Positions 34,828 to 45,814 of a DNA stretch of 64,000 nucleotides are shown one piece after another. The stretch lies in contig NZ_FUZI01000006.1 in NCBI RefSeq assembly GCF_900166965.1, positions 1 to 64,000 of the forward strand, in the 5' to 3' direction. The stretch comes from Photobacterium piscicola (lineage in GTDB: Bacteria > Pseudomonadota > Gammaproteobacteria > Enterobacterales > Vibrionaceae). The position numbers and the translations under genes are program-made. The notes under the pieces are model-generated. The model had not been told where the DNA came from and did no database searches. It saw nothing but the letters and a program-made list of their open reading frames with translations. Numbering within the stretch: the first letter of the stretch is position 1; each line of letters starts with the position of its first letter.

Positions 34828-37182
34828 ATGCATCTCGACAATTATAAAACATTGATTGAGCAATTATTGCCAATTTATAACCATCCCGATTTTGAGGTCG
34901 CGTTCAAATCATTAACTGACCACGAAACAGGTCCAGTGCGACTCCAAATAAAAATGGAAATCAATCGCTTAATGACCCCTTGCAATAAAATTATTGATCT
35001 GCGAGGACGGGTTAAAGGTCAATGTCGAGAATATATCTTTAGTGGTCATAGCCATTGGTTAGATGATGTGGCTATTAACATTTATCATCACCGTAAAGCG
35101 GTGTTTGCTGGACAATATTGCTATGGCTTGTATGAAGAATTAATTAATACTCACAATAATTTTCGTATTCTTCACCAGCAACAAAAAATGCCACCGATCT
35201 ACACTACACCAAAAGATAATCCATGTAGCTTATTTCAAGCCCAGCTAATTCGATTTGGATACTACCTTAGCCGCGAAGAAAAGCGACTCAGTATTGCCAC
35301 GCCAATCGCATTAACCTTGAGTAATGAGCAACAGGTGTTAGCCACCACGGTTGATCTGTCTTTTTCGGGCGCGAAGTGTAAGGTACCCGCCGCATTTGAC
35401 TATCAATTAGGTCAAACCATTACGGCATCATTTCCTCAACTGGCACAACAATACCAAGATGCTCGCCTCAATCAAAGCCACCATTACCGTATTTTAGGCA
35501 TTGATGATATTCAAGATAACGACAATATAAAATGGTTACGTTTATTGGCATTAACAGACAATACTGCCTTGCAAGCGATCATTAAGCATGATCAACACCA
35601 ATCGTTAAGCCGTAACAACCACGATGACAAAATCATTCAACTGCGCACCCAAGGTTATGAGCATTGCTATCTTAAACATACCCTTACGATGCCGTTATTT
35701 TTTGCAGGTGAGCATTTAAAATACAGTTTATTGACTGACCATAATCAACATCAATGGCAATACTGGCATGATGAACGCAATCAACCCGTGATCAATCATC
35801 TGTTGTCTGCAACGCGAATCAATAACCTTGAACTAAGTGGTATTTCTCATACCAGTACCTTAATTTATAGCTTCTTTCATGAGCACCAAGGCCAACGCTA
35901 CTTTTATTCGGCAGCCCTTCCTGAAATGACACGCCAACAACGGCTGTTATTTTGGCAGATAGGCGCTAAGCGTGATAGCTGGCGCGTTATGCGGTTAACC
36001 ATGTACCCATTAGCCCCAAATGACATGCAAGCATTGGCACAGCTACCCCCTGAAATGATGCCTTACTGTCAGGATTTATCGCATATAGGGACGTTAGAAG
36101 ATTTAACCCATCAAGAGGTTCAGTCTGATTACCTGTGTGGTGTGACATCAACCTTAACCCCGCAAGCGTTGAATCAATTCCGTCATCAACGAAACCCTAT
36201 CAGCCAAGCGGAAGCGATTCATTTTGATCCCAAACCGCTACGTAGCGAAGACCGATTTCGTTATAAAACAGCAATTACATTACAGCAAGATCATGAGACC
36301 ATCAGTGGTACTTCCATCGATTTTTCTAGTCGAGGACTGAATATCAATTTACATCAGCCTTTACGATGCAAACAAGGTGACACGGTCCAAATTGAATTTA
36401 CACAATTAGCCCGCAGCACTAAAAACGATATTCTAAAAAAAATGCCTTATCAGATTATTCGCACGAGTCCTAATGGTAAAAATATTCAGTTGATAACCAT
36501 TGAAAATGAAGAGGGATTATTAGGTGGCCAATTTCTTCGTTCTTTAATTGAGTCAAACCTTGAAAAATTAGCCCTGTGCAAGGAGCCACAACCATCAACA
36601 GCACTGTTGCTAACCATGCATCAAATGCTACTGACACGGTTGCATAGCTTGCCATATTTTGCAGAAAAGATAGATCATAAAATAAAAGTTAAAGCCATCG
36701 GATCCAATTTCCCATTATCACCCCTAGCAACCATGTTGCATCAGCTAAGTGACAATGAACGTTTAGATCTTGATGTGATTTTTAAGCAACGGGTTAAACA
36801 AATGCTCGCCGATCCCATGCGACCACGGGATAAACAACAGCAACAACAGCCGTTTATTCATGAGTTATATTTAGCGGTTGAATATCGTGATAAGCAGGTA
36901 CATAGCATTGAGACTAAACTGCGCAGTGATTTCGATGATCTGACCGCACAACGGGATTATATTCAGAACGCTCGGCAACACGGCGATCTATTTGCAGTGC
37001 GTATTACAGCGCTACCATTATTAAATCCACTGACGGCATTAATTGGTGAAAAACTCAGTAAATTAGCCCGTTTAACATTACACCGTGCACGTGCATTAGA
37101 AATGGAATTTACGTCATTAATTGGCTGTGGTGAGATTTTTGATATTACCGATGAAGTCTTAATTCGGCTTGAAATACATTAA
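34828..37182 (+). CDS. Large protein with two PilZ-type c-di-GMP motifs
   Basis: A 784-residue cytosolic protein with two separate PilZ signatures: REEKR (about residue 148) followed by DLSFSGAK, and RSEDR (about residue 471) followed by DFSSRGLN. These are R-x3-R plus D-x-S-x2-G, the residues that contact cyclic di-GMP. No membrane helix. It lies between radA and serB, the position of V. cholerae VC2344 (one of the Plz proteins), so it is probably that orthologue; the identification is from memory of gene order. Exact role unknown. Confidence 0.85.
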   Translation: MHLDNYKTLIEQLLPIYNHPDFEVAFKSLTDHETGPVRLQIKMEINRLMTPCNKIIDLRGRVKGQCREYIFSGHSHWLDDVAINIYHHRKAVFAGQYCYGLYEELINTHNNFRILHQQQKMPPIYTTPKDNPCSLFQAQLIRFGYYLSREEKRLSIATPIALTLSNEQQVLATTVDLSFSGAKCKVPAAFDYQLGQTITASFPQLAQQYQDARLNQSHHYRILGIDDIQDNDNIKWLRLLALTDNTALQAIIKHDQHQSLSRNNHDDKIIQLRTQGYEHCYLKHTLTMPLFFAGEHLKYSLLTDHNQHQWQYWHDERNQPVINHLLSATRINNLELSGISHTSTLIYSFFHEHQGQRYFYSAALPEMTRQQRLLFWQIGAKRDSWRVMRLTMYPLAPNDMQALAQLPPEMMPYCQDLSHIGTLEDLTHQEVQSDYLCGVTSTLTPQALNQFRHQRNPISQAEAIHFDPKPLRSEDRFRYKTAITLQQDHETISGTSIDFSSRGLNINLHQPLRCKQGDTVQIEFTQLARSTKNDILKKMPYQIIRTSPNGKNIQLITIENEEGLLGGQFLRSLIESNLEKLALCKEPQPSTALLLTMHQMLLTRLHSLPYFAEKIDHKIKVKAIGSNFPLSPLATMLHQLSDNERLDLDVIFKQRVKQMLADPMRPRDKQQQQQPFIHELYLAVEYRDKQVHSIETKLRSDFDDLTAQRDYIQNARQHGDLFAVRITALPLLNPLTALIGEKLSKLARLTLHRARALEMEFTSLIGCGEIFDITDEVLIRLEIH

Positions 37183-37262
37183 GTCTAATAATACTCCGCA
37201 CTCACTCAAGTGCGGAGTATTTTGCATAATTTAATGTAATAACAAAATCACTAGCTTAACGG

Positions 37263-38228
37263 TTACCATGCTAAGCGTTGTTCGGCTAACGATGCCGATA
37301 AAATACAAATAATCGCGCCTAAATTAGCATGTCGAATCGCTACATCAGCTTGCTGCTCAACATTGGGTTTCGCATGATAAGCAATGCCTAATCCAGCAAT
37401 ATCCATCATCAACAAATCATTAGCACCGTCACCAACCGCCACCGTATTATGGGGCTCAATATCAAATTCTTCAGCCAGAGCCAGTAAAATTTCCGCTTTT
37501 GATTTCGCGTCAATGACTTTCCCCGTCACCTTACCTGTGAGCTTACCATCAATAATTTCAAGGGTATTTGATGTCGCTGACACCAAGTTAAACTGCTGTT
37601 TAAGGTGATCAGAAAAATAGGTAAACCCACCCGATGCAATCGCAACTTGCCAGCCATAATGGTACAAAGTGGAAATAAGTTGTGGTAATTCTGGCATTAA
37701 CGGCAACGTATCCCGTACTTGCGTTAGAATCGCTGCATCAGCTCCAGCTAACGTTGCAACCCGTTGACGTAAGCTTTGTTCAAAATCTAACTCGCCTAAC
37801 ATCGCCCGTTCAGTCACTGCGGCAACCTCTTCACCGACCCCTGCTAAGGTGGCGATTTCATCAATACATTCAATTTCAATCGCGGTCGAGTCCATATCTA
37901 ACACCACAATCCCTGGCATTGATAAATCAGGAATATCACTAACATAAGCGACATCTAATTGCAGATCAATCACGATCTGTTGTTGGACCGGTGTTAGCTC
38001 GCTGGCAATCAAAATCACATCATACGATCCCACTTTCCAAGCTGCGACAATCTCAATATTAGTGATGGCAACAGCATTAATAGCGTCAATATTATCGAGT
38101 GTGATATGGGGACCATATACCAACCAATTTGCTTGGCGTTTACTGGTATTAGTAACGGATAATATTTCTGGAAAGCGTTTATATAAGGTCGGGTGTTTAT
38201 TGATTTTGAGTACGTTAGCAACATCCAT
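37263..38228 (-). CDS. serB: Phosphoserine phosphatase SerB
   Basis: A 321-residue HAD-superfamily enzyme for the last step of L-serine synthesis. The catalytic DMDST motif has nucleophile Asp111 and acid/base Asp113, followed by IEIECIDEIA; motif IV is AVGDGANDLLMMDIAGLG. An N-terminal regulatory half (about residues 1-105) precedes the catalytic half. Convergent with the PilZ gene, divergent from ytjB, matching the E. coli serB-ytjB pair. Confidence 0.97.
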   Translation of the reverse strand: MDVANVLKINKHPTLYKRFPEILSVTNTSKRQANWLVYGPHITLDNIDAINAVAITNIEIVAAWKVGSYDVILIASELTPVQQQIVIDLQLDVAYVSDIPDLSMPGIVVLDMDSTAIEIECIDEIATLAGVGEEVAAVTERAMLGELDFEQSLRQRVATLAGADAAILTQVRDTLPLMPELPQLISTLYHYGWQVAIASGGFTYFSDHLKQQFNLVSATSNTLEIIDGKLTGKVTGKVIDAKSKAEILLALAEEFDIEPHNTVAVGDGANDLLMMDIAGLGIAYHAKPNVEQQADVAIRHANLGAIICILSASLAEQRLAW

Positions 38229-38494
38229 TGCGTCATCCTTAACAATTTAATTACTATAAACCTAACGATTGTGCACATGAAGAGCAAGTTCAATTGTAAA
38301 CTTATTGTTATATCAATAACTAATAAACGTCAATTAACTTATTTTAAATCATAAGCTTATATCTTATTTTATTTATTATCCATTTTACGGGGAAGTGTGT
38401 TAATAAACAGTAACAAATCCTTAGCGGGGGGAAATAATCATCCGTTATTTTTTTAGTGTAGAATAACCTTAATCAGAGTAATCGGGTGATATGA

Positions 38495-39109
38495 ATGATC
38501 CAATGGAACACTAAGCGGTGGCAACGTCAACGGCTACAAAAAGCCATGATCTTGTTTGTATGCCTATTAATATCTATTGGCATACTGCAATATGGCGCGA
38601 TCCTTAGCCAACAAAATTATCAAATGCTCAGTGAGCAAACTCAAACCTTATCGCAAGTTATTGTTCGTCAAGCCGCTAAAAATGCCGCCGCTGATATTAA
38701 AAATAAAGATCAGCGCCAACTGCAATTATTAGTCAATAATTTAGCGGCTGAACCTCTCATCTTAGATGCGACTATCTATAATCTTGAAGGGGTAGCACTT
38801 GCAAAAACAAAAACGGCCTTGCCATTAGAGCAACTGACAGGATTATCGACACCATTAGCCATGGCTAGTATTGGTCGCCAACAAATTGCAGAGCCAGTGT
38901 TGATGAATAACCATATTATTGGATTTATGCGCATCACGCTGGAACGCGATAAATTACTCACGCATGCCATTGATCAAATGTCGACCATGACAGCGATTAT
39001 TCGCGGGCTGATTATTGCGGCACTGCTTATTGGAATCTTACTGACCGTCGTCTTTAGTCGTCAACGTTATCAAGGCAGTTTTCCTTTTCTGCATAATCAG
39101 CATCAGTAA
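38495..39109 (+). CDS. ytjB: YtjB/Smp family membrane protein
   Basis: A 204-residue inner-membrane protein with a hydrophobic segment near each end (about residues 18-38 and 163-187) and a periplasmic PAS/sensor-like middle. In E. coli the ytjB (smp) gene has the same divergent position next to serB. The cellular function is not established. Confidence 0.85.
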   Translation: MIQWNTKRWQRQRLQKAMILFVCLLISIGILQYGAILSQQNYQMLSEQTQTLSQVIVRQAAKNAAADIKNKDQRQLQLLVNNLAAEPLILDATIYNLEGVALAKTKTALPLEQLTGLSTPLAMASIGRQQIAEPVLMNNHIIGFMRITLERDKLLTHAIDQMSTMTAIIRGLIIAALLIGILLTVVFSRQRYQGSFPFLHNQHQ

Positions 39110-39125
39110 TAGTATTTTACCCCCA

Positions 39126-39166
39126 TAAAAAAGCGGCAACAGCCTGAACTGTTACCGCTTTTTTTA
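39126..39166. terminator. Bidirectional terminator between ytjB and deoD
   Basis: AAGCGGCAACAG and CTGTTACCGCTT (one mismatch) with A-run left and T-run right, between convergent ytjB (plus) and deoD (minus). Confidence 0.88.
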
Positions 39167-39208
39167 ATACTTATGACGACTGATATACAGTGTCAATCAA
39201 GCATTTTA

Positions 39209-39928
39209 TTACTCAGCATCGCCAAGTAATACTGATTCTAGTGCAATTTCAATCATCTCGTTGAACGTTAATTGACGTTCTTCAGATGTAGTTGCTTCAC
39301 CACGTAGGATATGGTCAGAAACAGTACAGATAGTCAGTGCCTTAGCACCAAACTCTGCCGCAACACCGTAGATACCCGCCGCTTCCATTTCAACACCAAC
39401 AATGCCATATTTGTCCATTGTTTTAAAGAAATCGAAATTTGGGTTGTAGAACAAATCAGCTGAGAAGATATTACCTACTTTAACCGGAATACCTTTTGCT
39501 TTTGCTGCATCTACTGCATTTTGTACCATGCCGAAATCTGCAATTGCTGCGAAATCATGGCCACCAAAACGGATACGGTTTACTTTAGAATCTGTTGATG
39601 CGCCCATACCGATAACAACATCGCGTAATTTAACGTCATCACGTACCGCACCACAACTACCAACACGGATAATTTTCTTCACGCCAAAGTCTTTAATTAA
39701 CTCTGTCGCATAAATAGAACAAGAAGGGATACCCATACCGTGGCCCATAACAGAGATCTTACGACCTTTGTAAGTACCAGTGAAACCAAGCATGCCACGA
39801 ACGTTACATACTTCTGTCACATTCTCTAAAAATGTTTCAGCGATGAACTTAGCACGTAGCGGATCACCCGGCATTAGTACTACGTCTGCAAAATCGCCCA
39901 TTTCAGCATTAATATGTGGAGTAGCCAT
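39209..39928 (-). CDS. deoD: Purine nucleoside phosphorylase DeoD
   Basis: A 239-residue hexameric-type PNP that cleaves (deoxy)purine nucleosides with phosphate, identical in length to E. coli DeoD. Start [20 protein letters not shown] at 39928; an upstream in-frame start would add a 15-residue unrelated extension. Family blocks are [18 protein letters not shown] and [13 protein letters not shown]. It is the last gene of the leftward deoC-deoA-deoB-deoD cluster. Confidence 0.97.
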   Translation of the reverse strand: MATPHINAEMGDFADVVLMPGDPLRAKFIAETFLENVTEVCNVRGMLGFTGTYKGRKISVMGHGMGIPSCSIYATELIKDFGVKKIIRVGSCGAVRDDVKLRDVVIGMGASTDSKVNRIRFGGHDFAAIADFGMVQNAVDAAKAKGIPVKVGNIFSADLFYNPNFDFFKTMDKYGIVGVEMEAAGIYGVAAEFGAKALTICTVSDHILRGEATTSEERQLTFNEMIEIALESVLLGDAE

Positions 39929-40028
39929 AGTTATATCCTTTCTGTTAATTGAATCAGCACTCAATGATGACAAGCTATGTTTATGCTTATCAGCTGTCTC
40001 TTGCTGATCATCGTTTAATATCGATCTA

Positions 40029-40042
40029 ATAACGATCGTTAT
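40029..40042. promoter_or_regulatory. Perfect 14-bp palindrome upstream of deoD
   Basis: ATAACGATCGTTAT is self-complementary and lies about 100 bp upstream of the deoD start. It shares the ATAACG/CGTTAT half with ATAACGTTAT at 44113-44122 in the deoC-nupC gap, so the same regulator could bind both. Which one is unknown. Confidence 0.45.
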
Positions 40043-40070
40043 CGTACAAATATGTCCATTTTTTACTACG

Positions 40071-40101
40071 CAAGGCGATTAACCTCATGATTAGTCGCCT
40101 T
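40071..40101 (-). terminator. Hairpin between deoB and deoD
   Basis: CAAGGCGA (40071-40078) pairs with TCGCCTTG (40094-40101). No T-run follows on the minus strand; probably an intra-operon attenuator or stabilising element. Confidence 0.5.
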
Positions 40102-40132
40102 GATGTTCAAGATAAAGTCACAGTATTACGTT

Positions 40133-41353
40133 TTATAAGAACGATTTACCGTAATCCATATCAGAAGTACCAAAATGTGTTGCTAAGCTTTGACCGATGT
40201 CAGCAAATGTTTCACGACGACCTAATGAGCCCGCTTGAACTTTTGGTCCAGTTACGATCACTGGAATGTGCTCACGTGTATGATCAGTACCAGGCCATGT
40301 TGGATCACAACCATGGTCAGCGGTAATAATTAGCACATCGTCTTCTTTTAGCAAGGCTAAAATTTCAGGTAAACGACGGTCAAAATACTCAAGTGCCGCA
40401 GCATAACCTGCAACATTACGACGGTGGCCGTAAGCTGAGTCAAAGTCAACAAAGTTAGTAAACACGATGCTGTTATCACCCGCAACATCAATTTGTGCTA
40501 ACGTTGCATCAAATAAAGCAGGAATACCGGTTGCTTTTACTTTGCGAGAAATACCACAGCCCGCATAGATATCAGAAATCTTACCGATAGAAATCACTTC
40601 GCCTTGCTTCTCTTCAACTAACTTTTGCAGAATAGTTGTTGCAGGTGGCTCAAGTGATAAATCACGACGGTTACCCGTACGCTCAAATTGGCCTTTACCA
40701 GCACCAATAAATGGACGCGCAATAACACGACCAATATTATAATCTTCTAGCTCTTCACGCACGATATGACAAAGTTCCATCAACTTATCAAGACCGTAAG
40801 TCTCTTCGTGACATGCAATTTGGAATACAGAGTCAGCAGATGTATAGAAAATTGGTTTACCTGTTTGCATGTGCTCTTCGCCCAAATCATCCAGTACTTG
40901 TGTACCCGATGCATGGCAGTTACCTAAGTAACCGTCTAAACCTGCACGCTCAAGGATGCGATCAGTTAGCTCTTTTGGAAAGCTATTAGTCTTATCGCTG
41001 AAATAACCCCAATCAAACAATACTGGTACGCCCGCAATTTCCCAGTGACCAGAAGGTGTATCTTTTCCTGATGAAATTTCTTTCGCATGGCCAAACGCAC
41101 CTACGATTTCAACATCAGTGTCCATACCTTCAGGAAAATGACCACATGACTCTTCACATGCTTTTGCTAAACCTAATTTAGTTAGGTTAGGCAGATAAAG
41201 GGCACCACTACGATCACCATTATTAGCTTCACCACGTGCACATGCTTGGGCAATATGACCAAGGGTGTTTGCACCCACGTCACCAAAATCAACCGCATCT
41301 TCCGTCGCGCCGATACCAAAAGAATCTAAAACTAAAATAATTGAACGTTTCAT
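40133..41353 (-). CDS. deoB: Phosphopentomutase DeoB
   Basis: A 406-residue alkaline-phosphatase superfamily enzyme converting (deoxy)ribose 1-phosphate to 5-phosphate. Start [16 protein letters not shown] at 41353, where the metal-binding Asp lies in LDSFGIG; upstream starts would intrude far into deoA. A second metal site is [25 protein letters not shown], seen in two blocks. 10 bp separate it from deoA, so they are co-transcribed. Confidence 0.96.
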   Translation of the reverse strand: MKRSIILVLDSFGIGATEDAVDFGDVGANTLGHIAQACARGEANNGDRSGALYLPNLTKLGLAKACEESCGHFPEGMDTDVEIVGAFGHAKEISSGKDTPSGHWEIAGVPVLFDWGYFSDKTNSFPKELTDRILERAGLDGYLGNCHASGTQVLDDLGEEHMQTGKPIFYTSADSVFQIACHEETYGLDKLMELCHIVREELEDYNIGRVIARPFIGAGKGQFERTGNRRDLSLEPPATTILQKLVEEKQGEVISIGKISDIYAGCGISRKVKATGIPALFDATLAQIDVAGDNSIVFTNFVDFDSAYGHRRNVAGYAAALEYFDRRLPEILALLKEDDVLIITADHGCDPTWPGTDHTREHIPVIVTGPKVQAGSLGRRETFADIGQSLATHFGTSDMDYGKSFL

Positions 41354-41363
41354 GTTTGCTCCG

Positions 41364-42695
41364 TTATACGTCTTGTTCGCCAATACGACGGTATACTTCA
41401 GGGGTTGGCTCTGACTGTGTATCAGCAATACTGATATTGGCACGAACCGCTTTAGCTGCTTCTTGCCATTGCGCTTCAGTACGTGCGTGTACCATTGCTA
41501 ATGGAGTATCTGCATATACTTCATCACCAAGGCGAATCATATTTGATAAACCAACAGCATAATCAATGCTATCGCTAGCAACACGACGACCACCACCCAT
41601 GCCAACAACAGCCATACCTAAACCACGGGTATCCATCGCAGTTGCAAAACCGGTTGTTTCAGCAAATACAGGTTTAATGATCTCTGCTTTATCAAGATAG
41701 TTATCATAATTATCGATAAAATCAGTTGGACCACCAAGGCCTGCCACCATTTTGCCAAAACGTTCTGCTGCTTGACCATTATCTAACACTGTTTGAAGTT
41801 TCGCACGTGCTTGCGGTAAATCTGATGCTAGTTTACTGATAACTAACATTTCAGCACACAATGCCATGGTAACTTCATATAAACGAGGGTTACGGTATTC
41901 GCCCGTTAAAAACTGTACCGCTTCACGCACTTCAAGTGCATTACCCGCGGTTGATGCTAACACTTGATTCATATCAGTCAACAATGCAGAGGTACAAGTG
42001 CCCGCACCATTAGCAACCGCAACAATAGATTTGGCTAATTCTTCTGATGCTGCGTAAGTTGGCATAAATGCGCCTGAACCTACTTTTACATCCATCACCA
42101 AGTAATCTAGACCTGCCGCTAACTTCTTCGACAAAATAGATGCAGTAATTAATGAAATATTATCCACTGTCGCTGTGACATCACGGGTCGCATAAACACG
42201 TTTATCAGCAGGAGCTAAATCGCCCGTTTGACCAATAATAGCCACACCCGCTTCTTTGGTTACTTTACCGAACACTTCATTGCTTGGCGTAATGTTGTAA
42301 CCTGGAATTGATTCCAGTTTATCTAGCGTACCACCCGTATGACCAAGACCACGACCGGAGATCATTGGTACATAGCCACCACATGCCGCTACCATAGCGC
42401 CCAGCATTAAAGAGGTCACATCACCCACACCACCGGTTGAGTGCTTATCAACAATTGGGCCATCAAAATTCATGTGGCTCCAATCGATCACCATGCCTGA
42501 GTCACGCATTGCACATGTTAAAGCAACACGCTCATCCATGGTCATATCATTAAAATAAATCGCCATTGCAAAGGCTGCGATTTGACCTTCAGAAACAGTA
42601 TTTTTAGCAACACCTTGAATGAAAAAATTAATTTCATCGGCAGTTAAAACAATATTGTCGCGTTTTTTACGAATAATTTCTTGAGGTAAGTACAT
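41364..42695 (-). CDS. deoA: Thymidine phosphorylase DeoA
   Basis: A 443-residue dimeric enzyme that splits thymidine to thymine and deoxyribose 1-phosphate. Motifs: [17 protein letters not shown] (phosphate site), [18 protein letters not shown] (the pyrimidine nucleoside phosphorylase signature) and the [13 protein letters not shown] strand. Second gene of the deo operon, between deoC and deoB. Confidence 0.97.
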   Translation of the reverse strand: MYLPQEIIRKKRDNIVLTADEINFFIQGVAKNTVSEGQIAAFAMAIYFNDMTMDERVALTCAMRDSGMVIDWSHMNFDGPIVDKHSTGGVGDVTSLMLGAMVAACGGYVPMISGRGLGHTGGTLDKLESIPGYNITPSNEVFGKVTKEAGVAIIGQTGDLAPADKRVYATRDVTATVDNISLITASILSKKLAAGLDYLVMDVKVGSGAFMPTYAASEELAKSIVAVANGAGTCTSALLTDMNQVLASTAGNALEVREAVQFLTGEYRNPRLYEVTMALCAEMLVISKLASDLPQARAKLQTVLDNGQAAERFGKMVAGLGGPTDFIDNYDNYLDKAEIIKPVFAETTGFATAMDTRGLGMAVVGMGGGRRVASDSIDYAVGLSNMIRLGDEVYADTPLAMVHARTEAQWQEAAKAVRANISIADTQSEPTPEVYRRIGEQDV

Positions 42696-42886
42696 GACGA
42701 TCCTCTTACTGATATGGATTTTAATAGGGAAAATTAATTATTTATTTATAAAACCAAACTATTATTACGTTAAATTTTACGTGCACGAAAGCTGTCAGTG
42801 ATGGCAAAACATCATTGAAAAGCACACTAAATAAAATAATTATGGCTAATATATAACGATTAGCATCAATAATAAGCGTTGAAAAT

Positions 42887-42913
42887 AATAAGGTGGCATG
42901 ACACCACCTTATT
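42887..42913 (-). terminator. Hairpin between deoC and deoA
   Basis: AATAAGGTGG and CCACCTTATT are perfect 10-bp arms around CATGACA, just after the deoC stop. A short T-rich tract follows on the minus strand. Likely a partial terminator within the deo operon, since deoA lies 190 bp further on. Confidence 0.65.
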
Positions 42914-42923
42914 TAACTAAAGC

Positions 42924-43700
42924 TTAGTAACCGCCTTGTGCAGCTTGCTCGCCTTCACCTAATGTGTGAAGTAAGTTAGCAAGTAGGCTTGATGCACCAA
43001 AACGGTAATGACGGCTATCTGCCCACTCATCACCAAGAATAGTGTTTGCCATTGCTAAATATTGTTGTGCATCTTCAGCAGTACGCACGCCACCAGCAGG
43101 TTTAAAACCAACTGTTTTTGCTACGCCCATGTCTTTAATTACATTCAACATGATTTCAGCGTATTCAGGTGTTGCGTTTACAGGCACTTTACCTGTTGAT
43201 GTTTTAATAAAATCAGCGCCAGCATTAATACAAATTTCAGATGCTTGCTTAATAAGTGCTTCTGTTTTTAGCTCACCAGTTTCGATGATAACTTTAAGCA
43301 ATACATTGTCACCACACGCTGCTTTACATTGCTTCACAAGCTCAAAGCCTACTTCAGCATTGCCAGCCATTAGCGCGCGGTATGGGAATACAACGTCTAC
43401 TTCGTCTGCGCCGTAAGCAACAGCCGCTTTTGTTTCAGCCACAGCGATCTCTATATCATCATTACCGTGTGGGAAGTTAGTGACTGTTGCAACACGTACA
43501 TCTGGTGTACCTTGCTCACGTAGTTGCTTCTTAGCGACTGGAATAAAACGAGGGTAAATACATACTGCAGCAGTGTTACCAACAACTGTTTTTGCGTTCT
43601 TACATAGCGCGATCACTTTTTCGTCAGTGTCGTCTTCATTTAATGTTGTAAGGTCCATTAATTTTAATGCACGTAGTGCTGCAGCTTTTAAATCGCTCAT
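42924..43700 (-). CDS. deoC: Deoxyribose-phosphate aldolase DeoC
   Basis: A 258-residue class I aldolase that splits deoxyribose 5-phosphate into glyceraldehyde 3-phosphate and acetaldehyde. The Schiff-base Lys lies in [16 protein letters not shown], and [13 protein letters not shown] follows. Length equals E. coli DeoC (259) within one. GGAG precedes the ATG. First gene of the leftward deo operon. Confidence 0.97.
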   Translation of the reverse strand: MSDLKAAALRALKLMDLTTLNEDDTDEKVIALCKNAKTVVGNTAAVCIYPRFIPVAKKQLREQGTPDVRVATVTNFPHGNDDIEIAVAETKAAVAYGADEVDVVFPYRALMAGNAEVGFELVKQCKAACGDNVLLKVIIETGELKTEALIKQASEICINAGADFIKTSTGKVPVNATPEYAEIMLNVIKDMGVAKTVGFKPAGGVRTAEDAQQYLAMANTILGDEWADSRHYRFGASSLLANLLHTLGEGEQAAQGGY

Positions 43701-44303
43701 GACTTTCTCCAGTCGTAATGTTTGATCGCGGTAGTATTAATATTACTACCTGAATACTCGATATGAATTCAGCAGTGACCTCATTAACTTCACTGCGGTG
43801 CAACAGCATTCATTGCCATTGTCATCTATGAGCGGACGTTATTCCTTGAAGACCCAGAAGAGAATAAACCCCTTCTAGTTGCTATCCTTTTCACCGCGTA
43901 AACTTACCCCAAACAAGATTAAGTCGCCTTAACCAGTTAAGGTTTTACTTCACTTATAATATCAACTCAACCACGACTCGACCATTAATCTCGTGTTTCC
44001 TGTGGTGGATAATATGTTTACTGAAATAAAAAGTGTTTTCGCAACTCATGCAACTTAAACATAAAAAAAGCCGTTTTTTGCATAACAGTTATTGGTGATG
44101 CAAATAACAGCAATAACGTTATCAATTACAACCGCGATACTGTTTCTATAAGAGAATAATAACAGAGTGAAAATTAAGAAAGGGGAACGCAATCGATTTT
44201 ATTACATTAAACCAAACTTAAATTTCATGACTTTTGACGAATAAAAAAAACGCCACAGCATCAGCCATGGCGTTTCTTATCTGAGGTTAGTCTTTATTTA
44301 TAA
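43701..44303. promoter_or_regulatory. deoC-nupC intergenic control region
   Basis: About 600 bp without a gene. Visible: inverted repeats GGTAGTA (43730-43736)/TACTACC (43744-43750) just upstream of deoC and CCTTAAC-CA-GTTAAGG (43927-43942). CytR-like half-sites (GTTGCAT family) occur at 44047-44054, 44078-44084 and 44098-44105. The LacI-type palindrome ATAACGTTAT is at 44113-44122. The nupC terminator ends at 44243. It probably carries the deo promoter(s) under nucleoside-responsive repression; exact starts cannot be fixed. Confidence 0.55.
44243..44277 (-). terminator. Terminator after nupC
   Basis: AAACGCCA (44248-44255) pairs with TGGCGTTT (44268-44275); on the minus strand a run of T follows. 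Confidence 0.82.
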
Positions 44304-45596
44304 CTATGATGCTAGTGTAATAAATAAACCTGCAATTGTTGCTGACATTAGGTTAGATAATGTACCTGCCGCAACAGCCTTCATACCAAAGCGAGCGATT
44401 TCAGCACGACGCGTTGGAGCTAGACCACCTAAACCACCCAGTAGAATTGCTACTGAAGATAGGTTTGCGAAACCACACAATGCAAATGAGATGATAGCTT
44501 TAGTCTTATCAGACATTTCAGCACCAGTTTGTGCTACTAACATGCCGCCATCAGCTACATCTTTTAGGTAAGGGGCAAAATTTAAGTAAGCAACGAATTC
44601 GTTAACAACAATCTTCTGACCGATGAATGAACCAGCAACTTGTGCTTCACCCCATGGCACACCAATAAGGAATGCAAGTGGTGAGAATACGTAACCTAGA
44701 ATCAGTTCTAGTGTTAGTTCAGGCATACCGAACCAACCACCGATACCACCAAGCATACCGTTAATTAGTGCAATTAGACCGATGAATGCAAGTAACATTG
44801 CGCCTACGTTTAGCGCTAGTTGCATACCAGATGATGCACCTGCTGCTGCTGCATCAATAATGTTAGCGGGTTTTTCTTCACTTTCATCTTCATCGTTACC
44901 CGCAATCTGCTCAATAGGCTGCTCAGTTTCAGGCTTAATGATTTTAGCAAACAGTAAACCACCAGGGGCTGCCATAAATGAAGCGGCAATCAAGTATTCT
45001 AGAGGCACACCCATTTGTGCGTAACCTGCAAGTACACCACCAGCTACTGACGCCAAACCACCACACATTACCGCAAACAGCTCAGACTGAGTCATCTTAG
45101 GTACGAACGGACGAATAACCAATGGTGCTTCCGTTTGACCTACAAAAATATTAGCTGTTGCAGACATTGATTCTGCATGAGAAGTGCCAAGAACTTTACG
45201 TAAACCGCCACCTAGTACATTGATAACAATTTGCATAACGCCGATGTAGTACAACACACTGATAAGTGCAGAGAAGAAGACGATAACAGGCAGTACGCGT
45301 AATGCGAAGACAAAACCACCACCGCCAAATAATTCAAACATCTTGTTTGATGTTAAGCCACCAAATAAGAAGTTAATACCGTCATTACCATAACCAATAA
45401 CGTTAGCTACTGCTTGCGACATGCCATACAGCACATCACGGCCTACAGGCACATAAAGAACAAAGGCACCTAAAAGAAATTGGATAGCAAATGCACCACC
45501 AACAGTACGTAAGTTGATCGCTTTACGGTTATCAGATAGAAGTACGGCAAGTAATAGCAGTACCACCATCCCAACTAGGCTCATTAGCAGGCTCAT
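44304..45596 (-). CDS. nupC: NupC family concentrative nucleoside transporter
   Basis: A 430-residue inner-membrane cation:nucleoside symporter with about ten hydrophobic segments. Conserved blocks are [15 protein letters not shown] (substrate/Na+ binding), [17 protein letters not shown] and [19 protein letters not shown]. It is closely similar in layout to the V. cholerae concentrative nucleoside transporter used for structure work, and V. cholerae also has it near the deo genes. It supplies nucleosides to DeoABCD. Promoter has CRP/CytR features. Confidence 0.95.
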   Translation of the reverse strand: MSLLMSLVGMVVLLLLAVLLSDNRKAINLRTVGGAFAIQFLLGAFVLYVPVGRDVLYGMSQAVANVIGYGNDGINFLFGGLTSNKMFELFGGGGFVFALRVLPVIVFFSALISVLYYIGVMQIVINVLGGGLRKVLGTSHAESMSATANIFVGQTEAPLVIRPFVPKMTQSELFAVMCGGLASVAGGVLAGYAQMGVPLEYLIAASFMAAPGGLLFAKIIKPETEQPIEQIAGNDEDESEEKPANIIDAAAAGASSGMQLALNVGAMLLAFIGLIALINGMLGGIGGWFGMPELTLELILGYVFSPLAFLIGVPWGEAQVAGSFIGQKIVVNEFVAYLNFAPYLKDVADGGMLVAQTGAEMSDKTKAIISFALCGFANLSSVAILLGGLGGLAPTRRAEIARFGMKAVAAGTLSNLMSATIAGLFITLAS

Positions 45597-45662
45597 GATT
45601 TATGGAATCCTATAGTTAAGTTTTGGCGTATTGACAGTTAGGCTCTTTTATAGAGTCGGCGC

Positions 45663-45757
45663 ATTATACTCATGGAGTTCCTGATGATGTAATGCAAAGA
45701 TCACAGTTTATGAGGAAATTTGATGTACCATAATCAGCTATTGTGACTCGTATCACA
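45663..45757 (-). promoter_or_regulatory. nupC promoter with two CRP-like sites and a CytR-like site
   Basis: On the minus strand: -10 TATAAT (45668-45663), -35 TTACAT (45691-45686, 17-bp spacing), a weaker CRP-like site TGTGATCTTTGCATTA (45705-45690) centred near -41, and a perfect TGTGA-N6-TCACA (45757-45742) centred about 52 bp further upstream. TTGCAT overlapping the first site is a CytR-type half-site. The spacing mimics the E. coli deoP2 CRP-CytR-CRP arrangement. Confidence 0.7.
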
Positions 45758-45814
45758 TAACCCTTATTTAAAGAGCCTTGCGATCAACGCAAACGTTTGG
45801 CTTTGGCAGCAAAA

